Below, one piece after another: positions 21,831-36,498 of a stretch of 64,000 nt of DNA (position 1 is its first letter; every line of letters starts with the position of its first letter). The stretch comes from Chlamydoabsidia padenii (lineage: Eukaryota; Mucoromycota; Mucoromycetes; Mucorales; Cunninghamellaceae), in the NCBI GenBank assembly GCA_025330725.1, contig JAIWND010000038.1:1-64000 (forward strand), in the 5' to 3' direction. A program made the position numbers and the translations under genes. The notes below the pieces were generated by a model, which searched no databases, was not told the DNA's origin, and saw nothing but the letters and a program-made list of their open reading frames with translations.

Positions 21831-22541
21831 GTATGTAGGGTGATGATGGTGTGTACAGTATTCTCTTGAACATGGTAATAAAAGGAACTAAAATAGACCA
21901 TATAAAGATGTAGTAGAATAGTCAAACAGTAGAATAGACATGATTTTATTTTATATTTATTGATGAAAATAATAATAAACAATAATGATCTATTCTATTC
22001 AATGTTGGATATGGGGCCGGTGTTATTATTGGTGTTCTCTTTGTTGCCATTTTGATTTAGGAAAAAAAGAAGGGAAAGTTCATGGATCACAATGAACGCC
22101 TTCGTTGATACCAGTACAATTTTAAATCCCGGTTAAGCGTCACACATTAAATCCGTTGCCTTGGCAATGTCTATGTAGATTGTCGTCGATTTAATCCACG
22201 ACATCTTTGACAAATCCTTACGCTCACCTGGCTATCCATGCTTTCATCGCGGATGTAATACTGTAGTAAAACAAAAAACCACGTAGAGAAAAGAACGGTG
22301 TGGTAGAAACCGACTTGGTATCAATTCCCGACGTTTATGCAAGCACGGATTTGAAATTCCGCTTTTGGAAATCGTATGACATGGCTTTTAAAATCTTTGA
22401 CAGCACAATACACCCCATCACTATTCCTACATTGATTTAGTTGGACATTTTATTAAGTAAGTGTGTATTACAGTAATACAAATTATAAAGATAAAAAAAT
22501 GTCTATAAAAAAGTTCTATGGAAGGTAATCTAAGTATACAA
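21831..22541. other. Intergenic between PIF pseudogene and TRM4
   Basis: No gene can be supported. Short stop-broken stretches on the + strand may be the tail of the PIF element or another remnant. AATAAA-type signals near 22470-22500 fit the 3' end of TRM4 on the minus strand. Confidence 0.4.
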
Positions 22542-25412
<2,871 letters not shown>

Positions 25413-25627
25413 TTTACTTGATTGATGAATAGATCGAAAAGAAAGTAGCATCCCCCTTTTTTTCTAAAAAAGAAAAAATGCAATCCAAGGCTGAATATCA
25501 AGCCACGCGGCGATTGAATTTCCAAGTGGAACACGACAGTTGTGGCAAAAGAAAAAAAATCGCGGACGACCTGGACACGTCCCCTTCTCTTTTCCCTTTA
25601 TCCCTCTTTTGATACGAAAACCACATT
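25413..25627. promoter_or_regulatory. Bidirectional promoter between TRM4 and SMC1
   Basis: Only 215 bp separate the two start codons, so both genes must share this region. It is pyrimidine-rich on the SMC1 side (CCCCTTCTCTTTTCCCTTTA) and has an A/T stretch near 25460-25475. No canonical TATA box was seen for SMC1. Confidence 0.55.
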
Positions 25628-28600
25628 ATGGGCAGACTTGTTCAAATCGAAGTGGAAAATTTTAAATCTTATAAAGGACATCAAGTCATTGGTCCTTTTT
25701 ATGACTTTACCTCTATCATTGGACCCAATGGTTCAGGTAACTTATAAAGACAAAAAAGACACTGATACACCTTGCTGATATGTTGACATTATAGGTAAAT
25801 CAAACTTGATGGATGCCATTTCCTTTGTCCTTGGTGTCCATTCCTCTCATTTACGGTCTCAATCGGTCAAGGATATGATTTATCGGGCCAGTGCATTAAA
25901 TCCCTCTGCGGATAACACTACCAGTCGACAAGCAGGACCTCGTAAAGCTCATGTCACTGCTGTTTACGAAACAACCAATGGCGACCAAATTCTATTCAAA
26001 CGCACTGCTCATCATACTGGACAATCCGACTACTCTATCAACAACCGGTCGGTCTCTTATAACGACTATAGCACTGCTCTTGAAAAAGAAAGTATCCTCG
26101 TCAAGGCCAAGAACTTTCTCGTCTTTCAAGGTGATGTCGAATCTGTAGCCAGTCAGAAACCAATCGAATTGACAAAGTTGGTGGAACAAATCAGTGGGTA
26201 AGGGGGAAATAAATAAATAAATAAAAAAAAAACATCATGATTCATATGGATACTCATCCTTTTTTTTTTTTTTTTTTGGTAGGTCTTGGGATTACAAGGA
26301 AGATTACGATCGATTGAAGGAACAATACAACGAGGCGATGGATGCGAATGCTCATGCTTTACACAAAAAACGAGCGGTTGCAGTGGAAGCTAAACAATAC
26401 AGACAACAAAAACAAGAAGCCGAACAATTCACTCAGTTGGTTCAGGAACGACAGGAAATGTTGGCACGGTATCTCTTGTGGAAACTTTTTCATGTGGAAA
26501 AGAAGACAAATCAAATTGAACAAGAAATTAATCAACGACGGGCGACTGCTGATGGAGCCACCGAAGAACAGGTAATTCAGGGGGATGAATAAAAGGAAAT
26601 AAAGTACTAGACTGATCTTTTTGGTGGGGGGTGGGGCAATGTAGCTGGAAATGGAAGAGAAATTCAAATCGGTTAGAAAAGAACAAGCATTGGTCCATCG
26701 TGAACGCACTCGCCGGGAACTACAGATCAAGAAAACCAAACGTGACCTTACAGAACAGGTAAGGGAAGCACTCTTTTACATACTAAATGAAAAGACTTAT
26801 CCATCATCATCCCTTCAATAGCGACCGGCGGCTATCACCATTCAAGAAAAACTTGACCATTTGGAAAAGAAGATTATTCAAATCAAGCAAAATGGGTTAC
26901 GTGCTGAACGTGATTTTGAACAACAGGTAAAATTGAAAATAGAACAGAATGTTGGCTAATGCATGTTTTAAAAATAGAAACATCAAGTCGCTGACCTTGA
27001 AAAGGCCATGGAACTACTCAATGCTGAAGAAGCAAAATACAAAGGTAAGAAGGGATTAACATAAACTTTTGTTCTAAATTTTCTTTCATTAGATGAAATT
27101 GCCCAGTATGATCAAGGACCTCGCCTTACACCTGAACAAACAACGATCTACGAGGAATTGTAAGTCATAGTACAATCACACGTTTGCTTTTCCCCTCACT
27201 CACTCTTTATTGATAGGAAACAAGCGGTGAGTGCACGTGCCACTCAAGAACAAGAACAGCTCGCCAACCTCCAACAAAAACGCAAACTGATCATCCAAGA
27301 AAAAGATCGACAACAATCCAAACTCGACCAACTAGCCGAAAGCGCCACACAATACACTCAAGAACGGCAAGACACCATGGACCACGGACAAGCCTTGACA
27401 GCAGATGCACAATCCCTAGAAAACAAACTCAGTTCACGACAAAACGAACTCGCTACCCTCGTCAAGCAACGTACCGAGATCCATCGACGTGAAGTCCAAT
27501 TGAACGAACAACTTCAAGCCACATTGAATGAACTGATGGAAGCCAAGGTCGGTCAACATGCTACTGAAAAGGAAACCAAGACCAAGGAAAGTATCACCAT
27601 GATGCAACAACTCTTCTCTGGTGCTGTCCATGGTCCACTCTCCAAACTGTGCCGTCCTACTCAACGTAAATATGGTTTGGCAGTCAGTACTCTTCTGGGG
27701 CGCCATCTTGATGCTATTGTTGTCGATGATCAGCAGACGGCTATTAATTGTATCCAGTATTTGCGTGAACAACGTGCGGGTACTGCGACTTTTTTGCCTC
27801 TTGATAGTTTGTCTCGTCCTGTCATCCAGGATCGGTGGCGCCAATTGCCTCGTGCTAGTCTGGCTGTAGATGTGATTCAATGTGATCACAAGTACTTGAC
27901 TGCTGTGGAATATGCTTGTGGTAATACTATTGTATGTGATACAATGGATGCAGCCAAACGTATTTGTTATGAAATGGATCAAGATGTTAAAGGTAAGAAA
28001 AACATTGAAGAGGTTTATTTTGTTTTGCTCACCTCTCTCTCTCGTTTATGTATATATAGCTGTGACTCTGGACGGTAGTGTTATTCATCGTAGTGGGTTA
28101 ATCACTGGTGGACCAAGCTCTTCTCAAAAAACTAAAATCTGGGATGAAAAGGATGTGGATGGTAAGGGAGGGAGGGAGAAAAACATTGATAATCAAGGAA
28201 ACTATTAACATTGTAATTATTTTAGGTCTAATGCGTACACGCGACAAGATCCTGGCGGAACTGAATGAACTTAGTCGTACTAAACGTATGGGTAGTGCTG
28301 AAGAACAAGCTAAAAATGACTGTGATAGCCTACAAAACCAACTGGCGGTTGTAAAAGATGAAATTGTATGTAAACCATCAACCAGCACAGTAATTTTAAA
28401 TATCTAATCCTCTGTCCTCCTTTGTATATAGAAAATCGCCGAACAAAAACTAAAAGATATTGACAGCTCGATTCAAAACATCCAAGACAACAAGGTGATT
28501 CATGAACAACAATTAGGCCATACGCAACACTCGCTGGACACACTGGGACACGAGATCGACAAGGTGACATCTGCATTGGCGGTAGTAGAAGACGACATCT

Positions 28601-30215
28601 TTAGCGACTTTTGCCACATGATCAATGTCCCCAACATCCGTCACTTTGAATCATCACCTCTACCTGATCAAATCCGTGAACAAACCGTCAAACACCGTAC
28701 GCAACGATTACGACTCGAAACCCAACACTCTTTTGAAACCGAACAACTCGCTACGATCCAGGATCGATTATCAAAACTCACCCAGGCTTTACATGACGCC
28801 GAACAAGCGCGTCAGCATCAACAAACCCAACTCTTGACCCTTGACGACACCAAATCGAAACTCACAAACGATCTTGCCGTGTTTGAAGCCCAATTGCAAG
28901 TCCAAATCGATGCCGAACTTGCCAAACAAACTGAACTCGACGATATCAGATTACAATTGGAAGAAAAGGGTAAAGATATGGATGGATATATCAAGCAACT
29001 CAGCATGGCGGAGACCAGTATTGATAAGGTCCAGGCGGAACGTGTGGCTATTTTCCGTCGATGCAAACTCGAGGATATTCATTTGCCTTTGATATCTGGC
29101 CATATGGATGATGTGCTTATTGATGATGCTACTAGTAGTAGTATCCAACAAGAATCCTCAGTAAGTGGTCCCCTCCTCCTTCCTTGTAAGTAATGAAATA
29201 ACACTTTTTATTATTATAGGCAATGGATTCTTCTTCTGATGCTATGGATGTGGATGATATGTCACAACGCTCGATTCGATCCACAGACTGGGCTGTTGAA
29301 GTCGATTTCTCTGCCCTCGATGAGGACGAACGCGAAGATAACAGCACACAAATGGAGAAACGATTCCAAGACGATCTCAAGCGGCGTGAACAAGAAATCA
29401 GTAAAATGGATCCTAATCTTAAAGCCATTGATCGATTGGATGGTGTGGAACAACGATTACATGATTTGGAAGAAGAATATCGCACTACACGAAAAACTGT
29501 TGAAACCATAAAGACAGAATTTGATCAAGTCAAACGGAAACGGTAAAAAAGGATATTTGTATGCCTTCATCACTCTCTAACTTTGTTCTCTCATTCTAGT
29601 CTCTCCTTATTCCAAGCTGCTTTTACCCATATCTCTGAACATATTGATGCGGTTTATAAGGAACTGACCAAGACGGTGACATTCCCATTAGGCGGCACTG
29701 CGTACCTGACTCTAGAAGAATCTCATGAACCTTACCTGAAAGGATTATTGTATCATGCTATTCCGCCTATGAAACGATTCAGAGATATGGATCAATTATC
29801 TGGTGGTGAAAAAAGTATGGCGGCCTTGGCACTTCTCTTTGCCATCCGAAGGTATTTTTTTTTAATAAAAAAAATAGTGGTAACAAAGTAAATTGGCACT
29901 TACATTCTTTTATATATAGCTATCAACCGTCTCCTTTCTTTGTATTGGATGAAGTTGATGCTGCTCTAGATAATACAAATGTGAAAAGAGTGGTCAGTTA
30001 TATCCGACGCCATGCTAATTCAAGCTTCCAATTCATTGTCATCTCATTCAAGAATATCCTGTATGAACGTGCGCAAAGCCTAGTGGGGATTTATCGTGAT
30101 GTTGATCATAGCTCAAGTAAATCTTTGACATTGAAGGTAAGGTTATATTATCATTCGTCCCTATACTCATTCTTTATTTTATTTTATTGCTTAGTTGGAT
30201 GAATATGAAGAATAG
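25628..30215 (+). CDS. SMC1: Cohesin subunit SMC1
   Basis: This is an ATPase of the cohesin ring that holds sister chromatids together and forms chromatin loops. The first exon encodes [20 protein letters not shown]. The Walker A motif [20 protein letters not shown] is split by an intron. The N-terminal head ends with [19 protein letters not shown], and long coiled coils follow. The hinge starts around [20 protein letters not shown] and includes [20 protein letters not shown] and HRSGLITGG. The second coil leads to the C-terminal head with [18 protein letters not shown] (signature) and [20 protein letters not shown] (Walker B). The frame ends LDEYEE. The VESVASQKP motif and hinge point to SMC1 rather than SMC2-6. 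About fourteen small introns are placed by frame. The gene looks intact. Confidence 0.95.
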
Positions 30216-30440
30216 TTACATATAAATAGGTTAGCTTCTCACATAATAAAACTTTTTTTAATTAATTAATTAATCAAATTAATTAATAAACTTGATCTTT
30301 ATATCTCTCTGTTGTTGTGTTTGGGGTGATGTTTTTTGACTGTGTGATTCCCTTTTGGACCATCACTATAAATGTACAGTACATTATGTAAAATTACCTT
30401 ATATTTGTCTTCTTCTTGTTTTGATTTTGTAAAGAGTGTT
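30216..30440. other. SMC1 3' region
   Basis: AATAAA just after the stop and repeated TTAATTAA blocks give probable polyadenylation signals. Nothing coding is seen. Confidence 0.5.
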
Positions 30441-32040
30441 AGCTGACTGATACATCATCCAACACATGCCATTATATCATCAGCTATGCCTCAGACTGAT
30501 AATGGGGGGATTGAATTTTGGCGTAATTTCAATTTCGCAACGATTGCATGAATGTCGGGATTTGAAATTAACTCTTGTAATACCGCTTGTTGATGTCTAC
30601 TTAGTCGATCTAGCAATGATGAAAAGCCAGTGTCCTATATCAAAACCCTCAAATCCATTAAAAATCAGATAAGGTTTCAACTCTTCAAGTACTCAAAGCG
30701 GCTGCGAAAATTTTGACAAAAATAGCTACATGAAAAGGTGACATACGAAAAACAAAAAGTGGCTATTTTGAAGGGCAAGCTTGTGGACATTAACATCGCA
30801 ATCAAAGTCGCGGCTTCCAAAGCACTCACCAGTAATAAAAAATACAATGATGATGATGATGATGATCTCACAAAAGCAACTCTCTTGGCAGCCTTGGCTC
30901 GCCCAAAAGACATTCCTGCGACCATGATCAATCAGCCTTGCTGTTTTATAATCAAGTCTCTGAAAACAAAAACCAATAATTATCAGCTTAACAACAATGA
31001 CATCTTGGAAGCATTTCCTACGGTGGAGCAGCATGTAATCGGCCCTGTCATCGAAATCTTTACTTTTTTCGATCAACTGTTTTTCAAGATATCGGGGAAA
31101 ATGATATTGACAATTATATTATTATCAACTTGCCAATCCTCAATGTCTGTAACACCATACTCCATGCCACAGGGTATTCTCGGTATGAAAGAAATTTTGT
31201 ACCCAGCTCGTCCATGTCAAAACTACACGGTCTCAACTTGAATACTCATGCTGTCTATAGCTACATCCGAACATCCCCAGGTCAAACAAGACGACATAGT
31301 GCAATGAAAGCTAAAGACAATCAACCCATAACAAGCTTGGTGAAAGCCGATCAGTACAAGGATGGTGTCTTTTTGAGTGTCTCGACATGGTGGCGGTGAA
31401 AACATTGTACAAAGCCGTGAAGTACAATTCGACCATAAAATCATCATCACTTCGTCAGGAATGGTATGGCTACAAGTCAAATACACTACTGCCAAAGTTT
31501 TCCCTCTATAAACTACAACACCTCTTCAAACGTCTTTACCCAAACCAAATGAATCTATGGCTGACCTCAAGATTGAAACCAAGCGACTGTACCAAGACTT
31601 GAAACGGCAAGGACATCCTTTGACCGCTCAGAAGGCTTCTCTCAAGTAAGCAAAAACAGTCATCAAGGAAATTATCGCGAAAATGAAAGAAGCCCAGAAA
31701 CCAGAAAAAGCTATGTACATGGATGAAAAAAACAAACTGATCAAAAAGCGGATGGATACAAAAACTGGGCATTGATGGGAAAAACAAAGACATACTGGCA
31801 AACTAATGTCAAATCAATGATATCAGCAAAAAAATGCTCTTTTGTATAACGATCTAAAGGCTTCACTATCAGCGAATCATCACCCAAAACCTTATCATCC
31901 TCATCAACATCCTATCTACGTCAAGATAATACCAAATACATTGATGTGGATCCAGGCCTCAAAACCATGGCGAAAGCTGTGCTAATGAATGGCCCTCTAA
32001 TAGGGTGGTATCTTTTTTTGTCAAACAAATTTGAACCTTT

Positions 32041-32073
<33 letters not shown>

Positions 32074-32439
32074 GGAACGCCAACATGGAAGTGAGATAAT
32101 GAAGTTCATGAAAGTAACCTCCCAAAACATCCGGGCTCAGAGAATCAACCGCCATTCACAAACGAATCACCATCAACATGTTTTGAAGAATAAGAAGGAA
32201 CAAAACAATAGCAATGCCATTGAACAACATCTCTCGGAGATTGGACAAGAGCGTAAAAAACAAAATGACCAGCACCAGACCTACATCGAAAACATACATG
32301 AAAGCCAAGAATACCTACATCGCCTCCAAGCATTCTACCAATCCCCATGGATGAACAAGCATACAAATGGCACAGAACGATTCACAAGCAAGGCGTATTC
32401 TTTGGCGGCAACAAAACTGATACGGAATCCGCTCGAAAC

Positions 32440-32478
<39 letters not shown>

Positions 32479-32870
32479 CCACAAAAAAAAAGTATTTTAT
32501 TCTATGGTGATGCTGGCCAAGGTCATGGTTCAAGAATAAAAGGACACCAGTGCCGAAGCACAATCAATTTGCAACACTCCGTCGCTCTGAAAACACAAGT
32601 CCGTGACACAAGCGAATACCTTACTTCAAAACTTTATTGTTTATGCGACTCTCGGGTGGTACACCCACGGCGGCAGCACAGCAGCAAGCTAAATCTCGGC
32701 ATCGTTGTGTGTATCAACCCTGACTGCATCGGAAGAAGAAAAGGGTTTGCCTCGCGGAGGCGGGATCAAAATGCTGCGATTAACATTTTGGAAAAGGGGT
32801 TTACAAAATGGCGACCGAGGACGATTACCCTGCTTTCACACCATCGACAACAACAACAATAACAACAACA
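30440..32870 (+). pseudogene. Fanzor-type (TnpB-like) nuclease, copy B, heavily decayed
   Basis: Successive frames give a basic helical N-terminal part (30.74-31.24 kb), then INLPILNVCNTILHATGYSR and LHGLNLNTHAVYSYI-type strands, then a stop-rich stretch. The RuvC-I block KYIDVDPGLKTMAKAVLMNG (Asp codon 31949) comes next. After two A homopolymers the frame gives ILFYGDAGQGHGSRIKGHQC (RuvC-II region), TSEYLTSKLYCLC (start of zinc ribbon), VVCINPDCIG (second zinc pair) and RRRDQNAAINILEKGF, the RuvC-III block with its catalytic Asp (codon 32764). All key motifs survive, but at least five frame changes and many stops lie between them. Internal motifs differ from copies A and C, so it is a different lineage. 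It is non-functional as it stands. Confidence 0.8.
32043..32071 (+). repeat. A29 homopolymer in Fanzor copy B
   Basis: A run of 29 A interrupts the reading just after RuvC-I. A second run of 36 A lies at 32441-32476 before RuvC-II and is read as poly-Lys. Confidence 0.9.
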
Positions 32871-33239
32871 ACAGTAACAACACCAGCACCAGCACCAGCT
32901 TTGTTCGAGTGCTTATTCGGTGACGCCAATCCTTTGAACGAGGTTATGACGCGCTACCTTCCTCGAGAAAGATGTTCGACGCAGTAGTTTACTACCTATG
33001 GTAAGCTAAAAGGAACTTAATGTACACATCCGCAATTTTTTTCACTGACATTTTTGTTTTCTCCAACAAATCGTTGCAAAATTAAAGTTGCGCGTATTTA
33101 GGAAATAACCCAGATTGGAATCGCCCAATTCAATTTAAATTTGGTGGAATCATCGTTTTTTTTTCTTCTTGCTTTTTTTGAATAAAAAAGGATATACCCC
33201 CCCCCCTGGAGATCAAACATACTTTTACATTCGCCAACC

Positions 33240-34300
33240 TTTTACTGTGATCCTACTTTGATCGAAATGGAACTCACCGACCAACTACTTTTGCAACAAG
33301 AACAGTAACAAAAAAGAATCACAACAACAGCATCCACGCACAAGAAGAACTCCCATTGATCTGACCCAACTTACTGACCAACAAGCGAAAAAATTCTTTC
33401 GATTCACCCTCGGTGATGTAAGTATCTGTCTTCAATAATGTTGAAGGGCTAACGATGGTTGTTTTTATAGTGTAGATTCGACCTATGTGCGTGGCTTTGC
33501 AACTGCCAGCAGTCATCAACGTGGGACGCCATGTTCGCCATCCTTATCATATCCGCACTGAAAATGGAATAGCTCTACTTTTGCATCACTTGCTTGGACT
33601 TGGTCACAAATCACTCGTGTCAACCATCACGATGTACTTTACACGAAAATAGAATACGGTATAAATTTCAACACCTACCGACAAGAAAATGTGGCAAGAT
33701 GTGCGGCCGCCAAAGGTAAAAACCATAACACCGATTGACTAACTATTACGTACTGTGTGCTTATTAGGTGGTCAAGTGGATAATACTGTTGGGTTTATCG
33801 ACGGGAATTTACAGGCTCCTTGTTGGCCTTTCCAAAGACAAAACCACCAAAGGCAAGTGTACAACGGATGAAAGGTAAGTAAAAAAAAAAAAAAAAAAGG
33901 AATGTCGCAAGTATTGAAATATTCTTTGTATAATTGAAATAGGTGTATCATTGTTTCAAGTACCAGGGCATCATCGCACCTGATGGTATCACCGCCAGGG
34001 TCCATTCCCTGGTATTCACCATGATAGCCGGGTCCTTGATGAATCTGGTACGAGAGATCTGCTACGTGAATACATTCTTCCGTACAGTGATCCTGCCGAT
34101 ACCATGTTGCAAGAGTTGGCCTATTCTCTCCGTATGGTTGGTACCCTGAAGAAGCGGTCAATGATGCGACGTTTTTCAAGAATGTACACATGCTTGTACG
34201 GATCAACAACGACACGATTCTTCCGACTACAACTACCAACATTACAATATTACATACATAGTATTATTAAACAAGGGTTTGTTGGTTTAATGGACCCAGT
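33240..34300 (+). pseudogene. PIF/Harbinger-type transposase (DDE_Tnp_4 like), copy 2, broken
   Basis: After MELTDQLLLQQEQ the frame is broken by TAA. Later frames give KSLVSTITMYFTRKIEYGI, then GGQVDNTVGFIDGNLQAPCW (first catalytic Asp in GFIDG), PFQRQNHQRQVYNG, HCFKYQGIIAPDGI, and GPFPGIHHDSRVLDESGTRD (second Asp in HHDS). Then LLREYILPYSDPADTMLQEL follows. Introns (GTAAG...TAG) near 33418-33470 and 33716-33768 are plausible. Frameshifts and stops make it inactive. It is convergent with a Myb/SANT-like gene, the typical two-gene layout of this superfamily. Confidence 0.8.
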
Positions 34301-34395
34301 GTACTCGTAAATGGTGACACTGACGGCGGTGGTAACAACAAAGATGATAGGGATAATTCAAAACACTGCTTTTTAAAATAAAAAATACGTTTTAT

Positions 34396-35625
34396 CTATT
34401 GTTGCCTATTGTTTGAATCATTTGGACGGGGGATAGAAGGGGGGAATGTGGTAGATGGATTGGTAGGGGGATAAGGATAAGGATAAGGGTAGGGGCCAGA
34501 GTAGGGGCCGGGGTAATAAGAAGGTGGTGCATAGGGGGGAGCATGGTACGTGCGCATCAACATATCCATGAGCGATCGTTGGGTCTCCATCATCAAATGA
34601 TTCGATTCTTTGACCGTATCCATCGTCAAATGATTCGATTCCTTGGCCGTGTCCATCATCAAACGATTCGACTCCATCATCGCCATAAAAGCCTCCTTAC
34701 TTTCCACTACTGCAGCAGTCAAGCATTTGAGCTGCTCCGTGTTTGCTCGCATAGCGTCAATGTATTCCTGTTGTTGTGTGGCCGAGGCATCGATCCGATT
34801 CCTCAGGTGAGCGAGCATCTGCTGAGGATTCGTATCATCATCATGGGACAAACGAGGCACTTGGGCAGGACGAGGTGATGATGGGGGTGGTGGGCTTCGT
34901 GCTCTTGGTATTTCCACATCTCCTGCCGCTTCATGCAATCGAGGTTCTTGTGGTGGTGATGGCGCTTGTACATTTCCAAATCCGAGATGATCGAACATTC
35001 GTCCATAGCGTGATTTAGCAATAATCTCTCGTTCCAGTTCCTCTGACCTTGCTATTCGAGCTGCTCCTTCCCTACGTTGTTCTTCGGTGGCATGTTCCCA
35101 AGCTCTTTCCTGTAGTGACAATCAAAACGATTAGTTTATGCGCATGATCCTCCCCACCCAGAAAAAAAAAAAAAAGTGGGCACGAGTAAAACTTACCGCA
35201 TCCATGCATTGATAAACCAATTCCTTGATGGAATTGGGGATAGGGATCCTATTGCCTTTACCTTCCCCCCGGATAAACTGTTTATAACCGGGTCCATATT
35301 CCTCAAATAGCCTTGTTGCTTTCCTGCGTACTGAGTCCCTGGTGAAATGACCAAGATCCTTGTCAACTCGGCTCACAGAAAGGGCGATCTTGTCCCAGAC
35401 GGTGGTGACGGTACCGTGAGCTGCCAAGTAGGGTGCTGTCTCCATGTACATGTGCAGTAATTCCTTGACCCGAGCAGTCGACCAAACACCTCTTGTGCGC
35501 TGGGACTTGGTTGAGGATTCATGAGGTGACTCAGTGGGGGTGGGTTGATCTTGCTGTTGTTGTTGACTAGCAGTAGGATGAGGAAAAGCTTCGTTTTCAT
35601 TGACGAAGGTAATGGGCTCAGACAT
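34396..35625 (-). CDS. Myb/SANT-like accessory protein of the PIF/Harbinger element
   Basis: Two exons join in phase across an intron (…VYQCMDA | ERAWEHATEEQ…, donor GTAAGT and acceptor CTACAG), giving about 380 residues. After a disordered Q/P/S/T start there is a Myb/SANT-like helix-turn-helix region (RGVWSTARVKELLHMYMETA, then TVWDKIALSVSRVD and DSVRRKATRLFEEYGPGYKQ). Exon 2 is a basic coiled region followed by repeated MMDT-A/V-KESNHL units and a P/Y-rich tail (PGPYSGPYPYPYPYPP). PIF/Harbinger elements encode such a protein to carry the transposase to DNA. Unlike the neighbouring transposase, this frame shows no stop or shift. It could still be expressed, either as a trans-acting factor or a host-adopted gene. 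Identity of the partner family is inferred from position. Confidence 0.65.
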
Positions 35626-35639
35626 GATGGGGGAAAAAA

Positions 35640-36490
35640 GTGCAGAGGGTATGTGTCAGTAGTAGAAACCTTGCGTAGTTTGGGAAATTTTTTTATTTAT
35701 TTGTTATTTTGTCATATCCAAAAAGGATTAAAACGGCGTTTAAAAGTGCTACATCTTGACCAAGTCAAGTTGGAGATAAAAAGGTAATGATCCAGGTACG
35801 AAACAAAGCAGCTTTCACTTGCATCGACAAAAATGGAAGTAGGCATGTTGTTTAATGCCAAGCTGTGGAGGAGAAAGCCTGTGTTCCTTTAGTATACCGT
35901 CGTTATTGCCAACCAGTCCAAATTCATTTTACCATGTTTCACGACAGACGATTTAAAAAAAGCCACGGTTTGGCAAAAATCATTTCGCCTCCGACTCTTT
36001 TTTTCAAAACGGGATGGATGGTTCTCCGCAAATGCTTTGCCCAATTTCAAATTACCTCCACATAAAAAGTCAGGCGAATGCGTGGTCATTCGACACATAC
36101 TCTTTTTGAAGACCAGTGATACAAAATACCGTATGTATAGACTAGTTTGATTGAATTGTCCTTGATCGTCATATCAAAGAGCTACACTTTTCCGTTCGTA
36201 AGACACCTTTGTCGACCAATCCTACATGTAGCCAACAGACTTGTTTTAGTTGATAGCCTATTTCCACAACATGAATGTGCATCCCGTGGTACAATCATTC
36301 CGGAATTAGATGGCGGGGTATTTGAAAATTTTGTCAGGTCATGGAATTGAAAAAGTCAGCAGCTTCAGAGAAAAATGACGCGCCTTGTGAAGAGCCATAT
36401 CGGAGTTGTAATTGTCGGCATAAATAAATAAAAAGTCATGACGCATTTTCAAAGACAACGATTCTCTTTCGCTTCTTTATACCACTACTT
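35640..36490. other. Unassigned stretch between PIF element and Fanzor copy C
   Basis: Only short frames are present (for example 35865-36065 and 36147-36350 on the + strand), rich in stops and without recognised motifs. It may be the eroded 5' part of the copy C locus or an unrelated scrap. Confidence 0.3.
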
Positions 36491-36498
36491 CCCATGTC

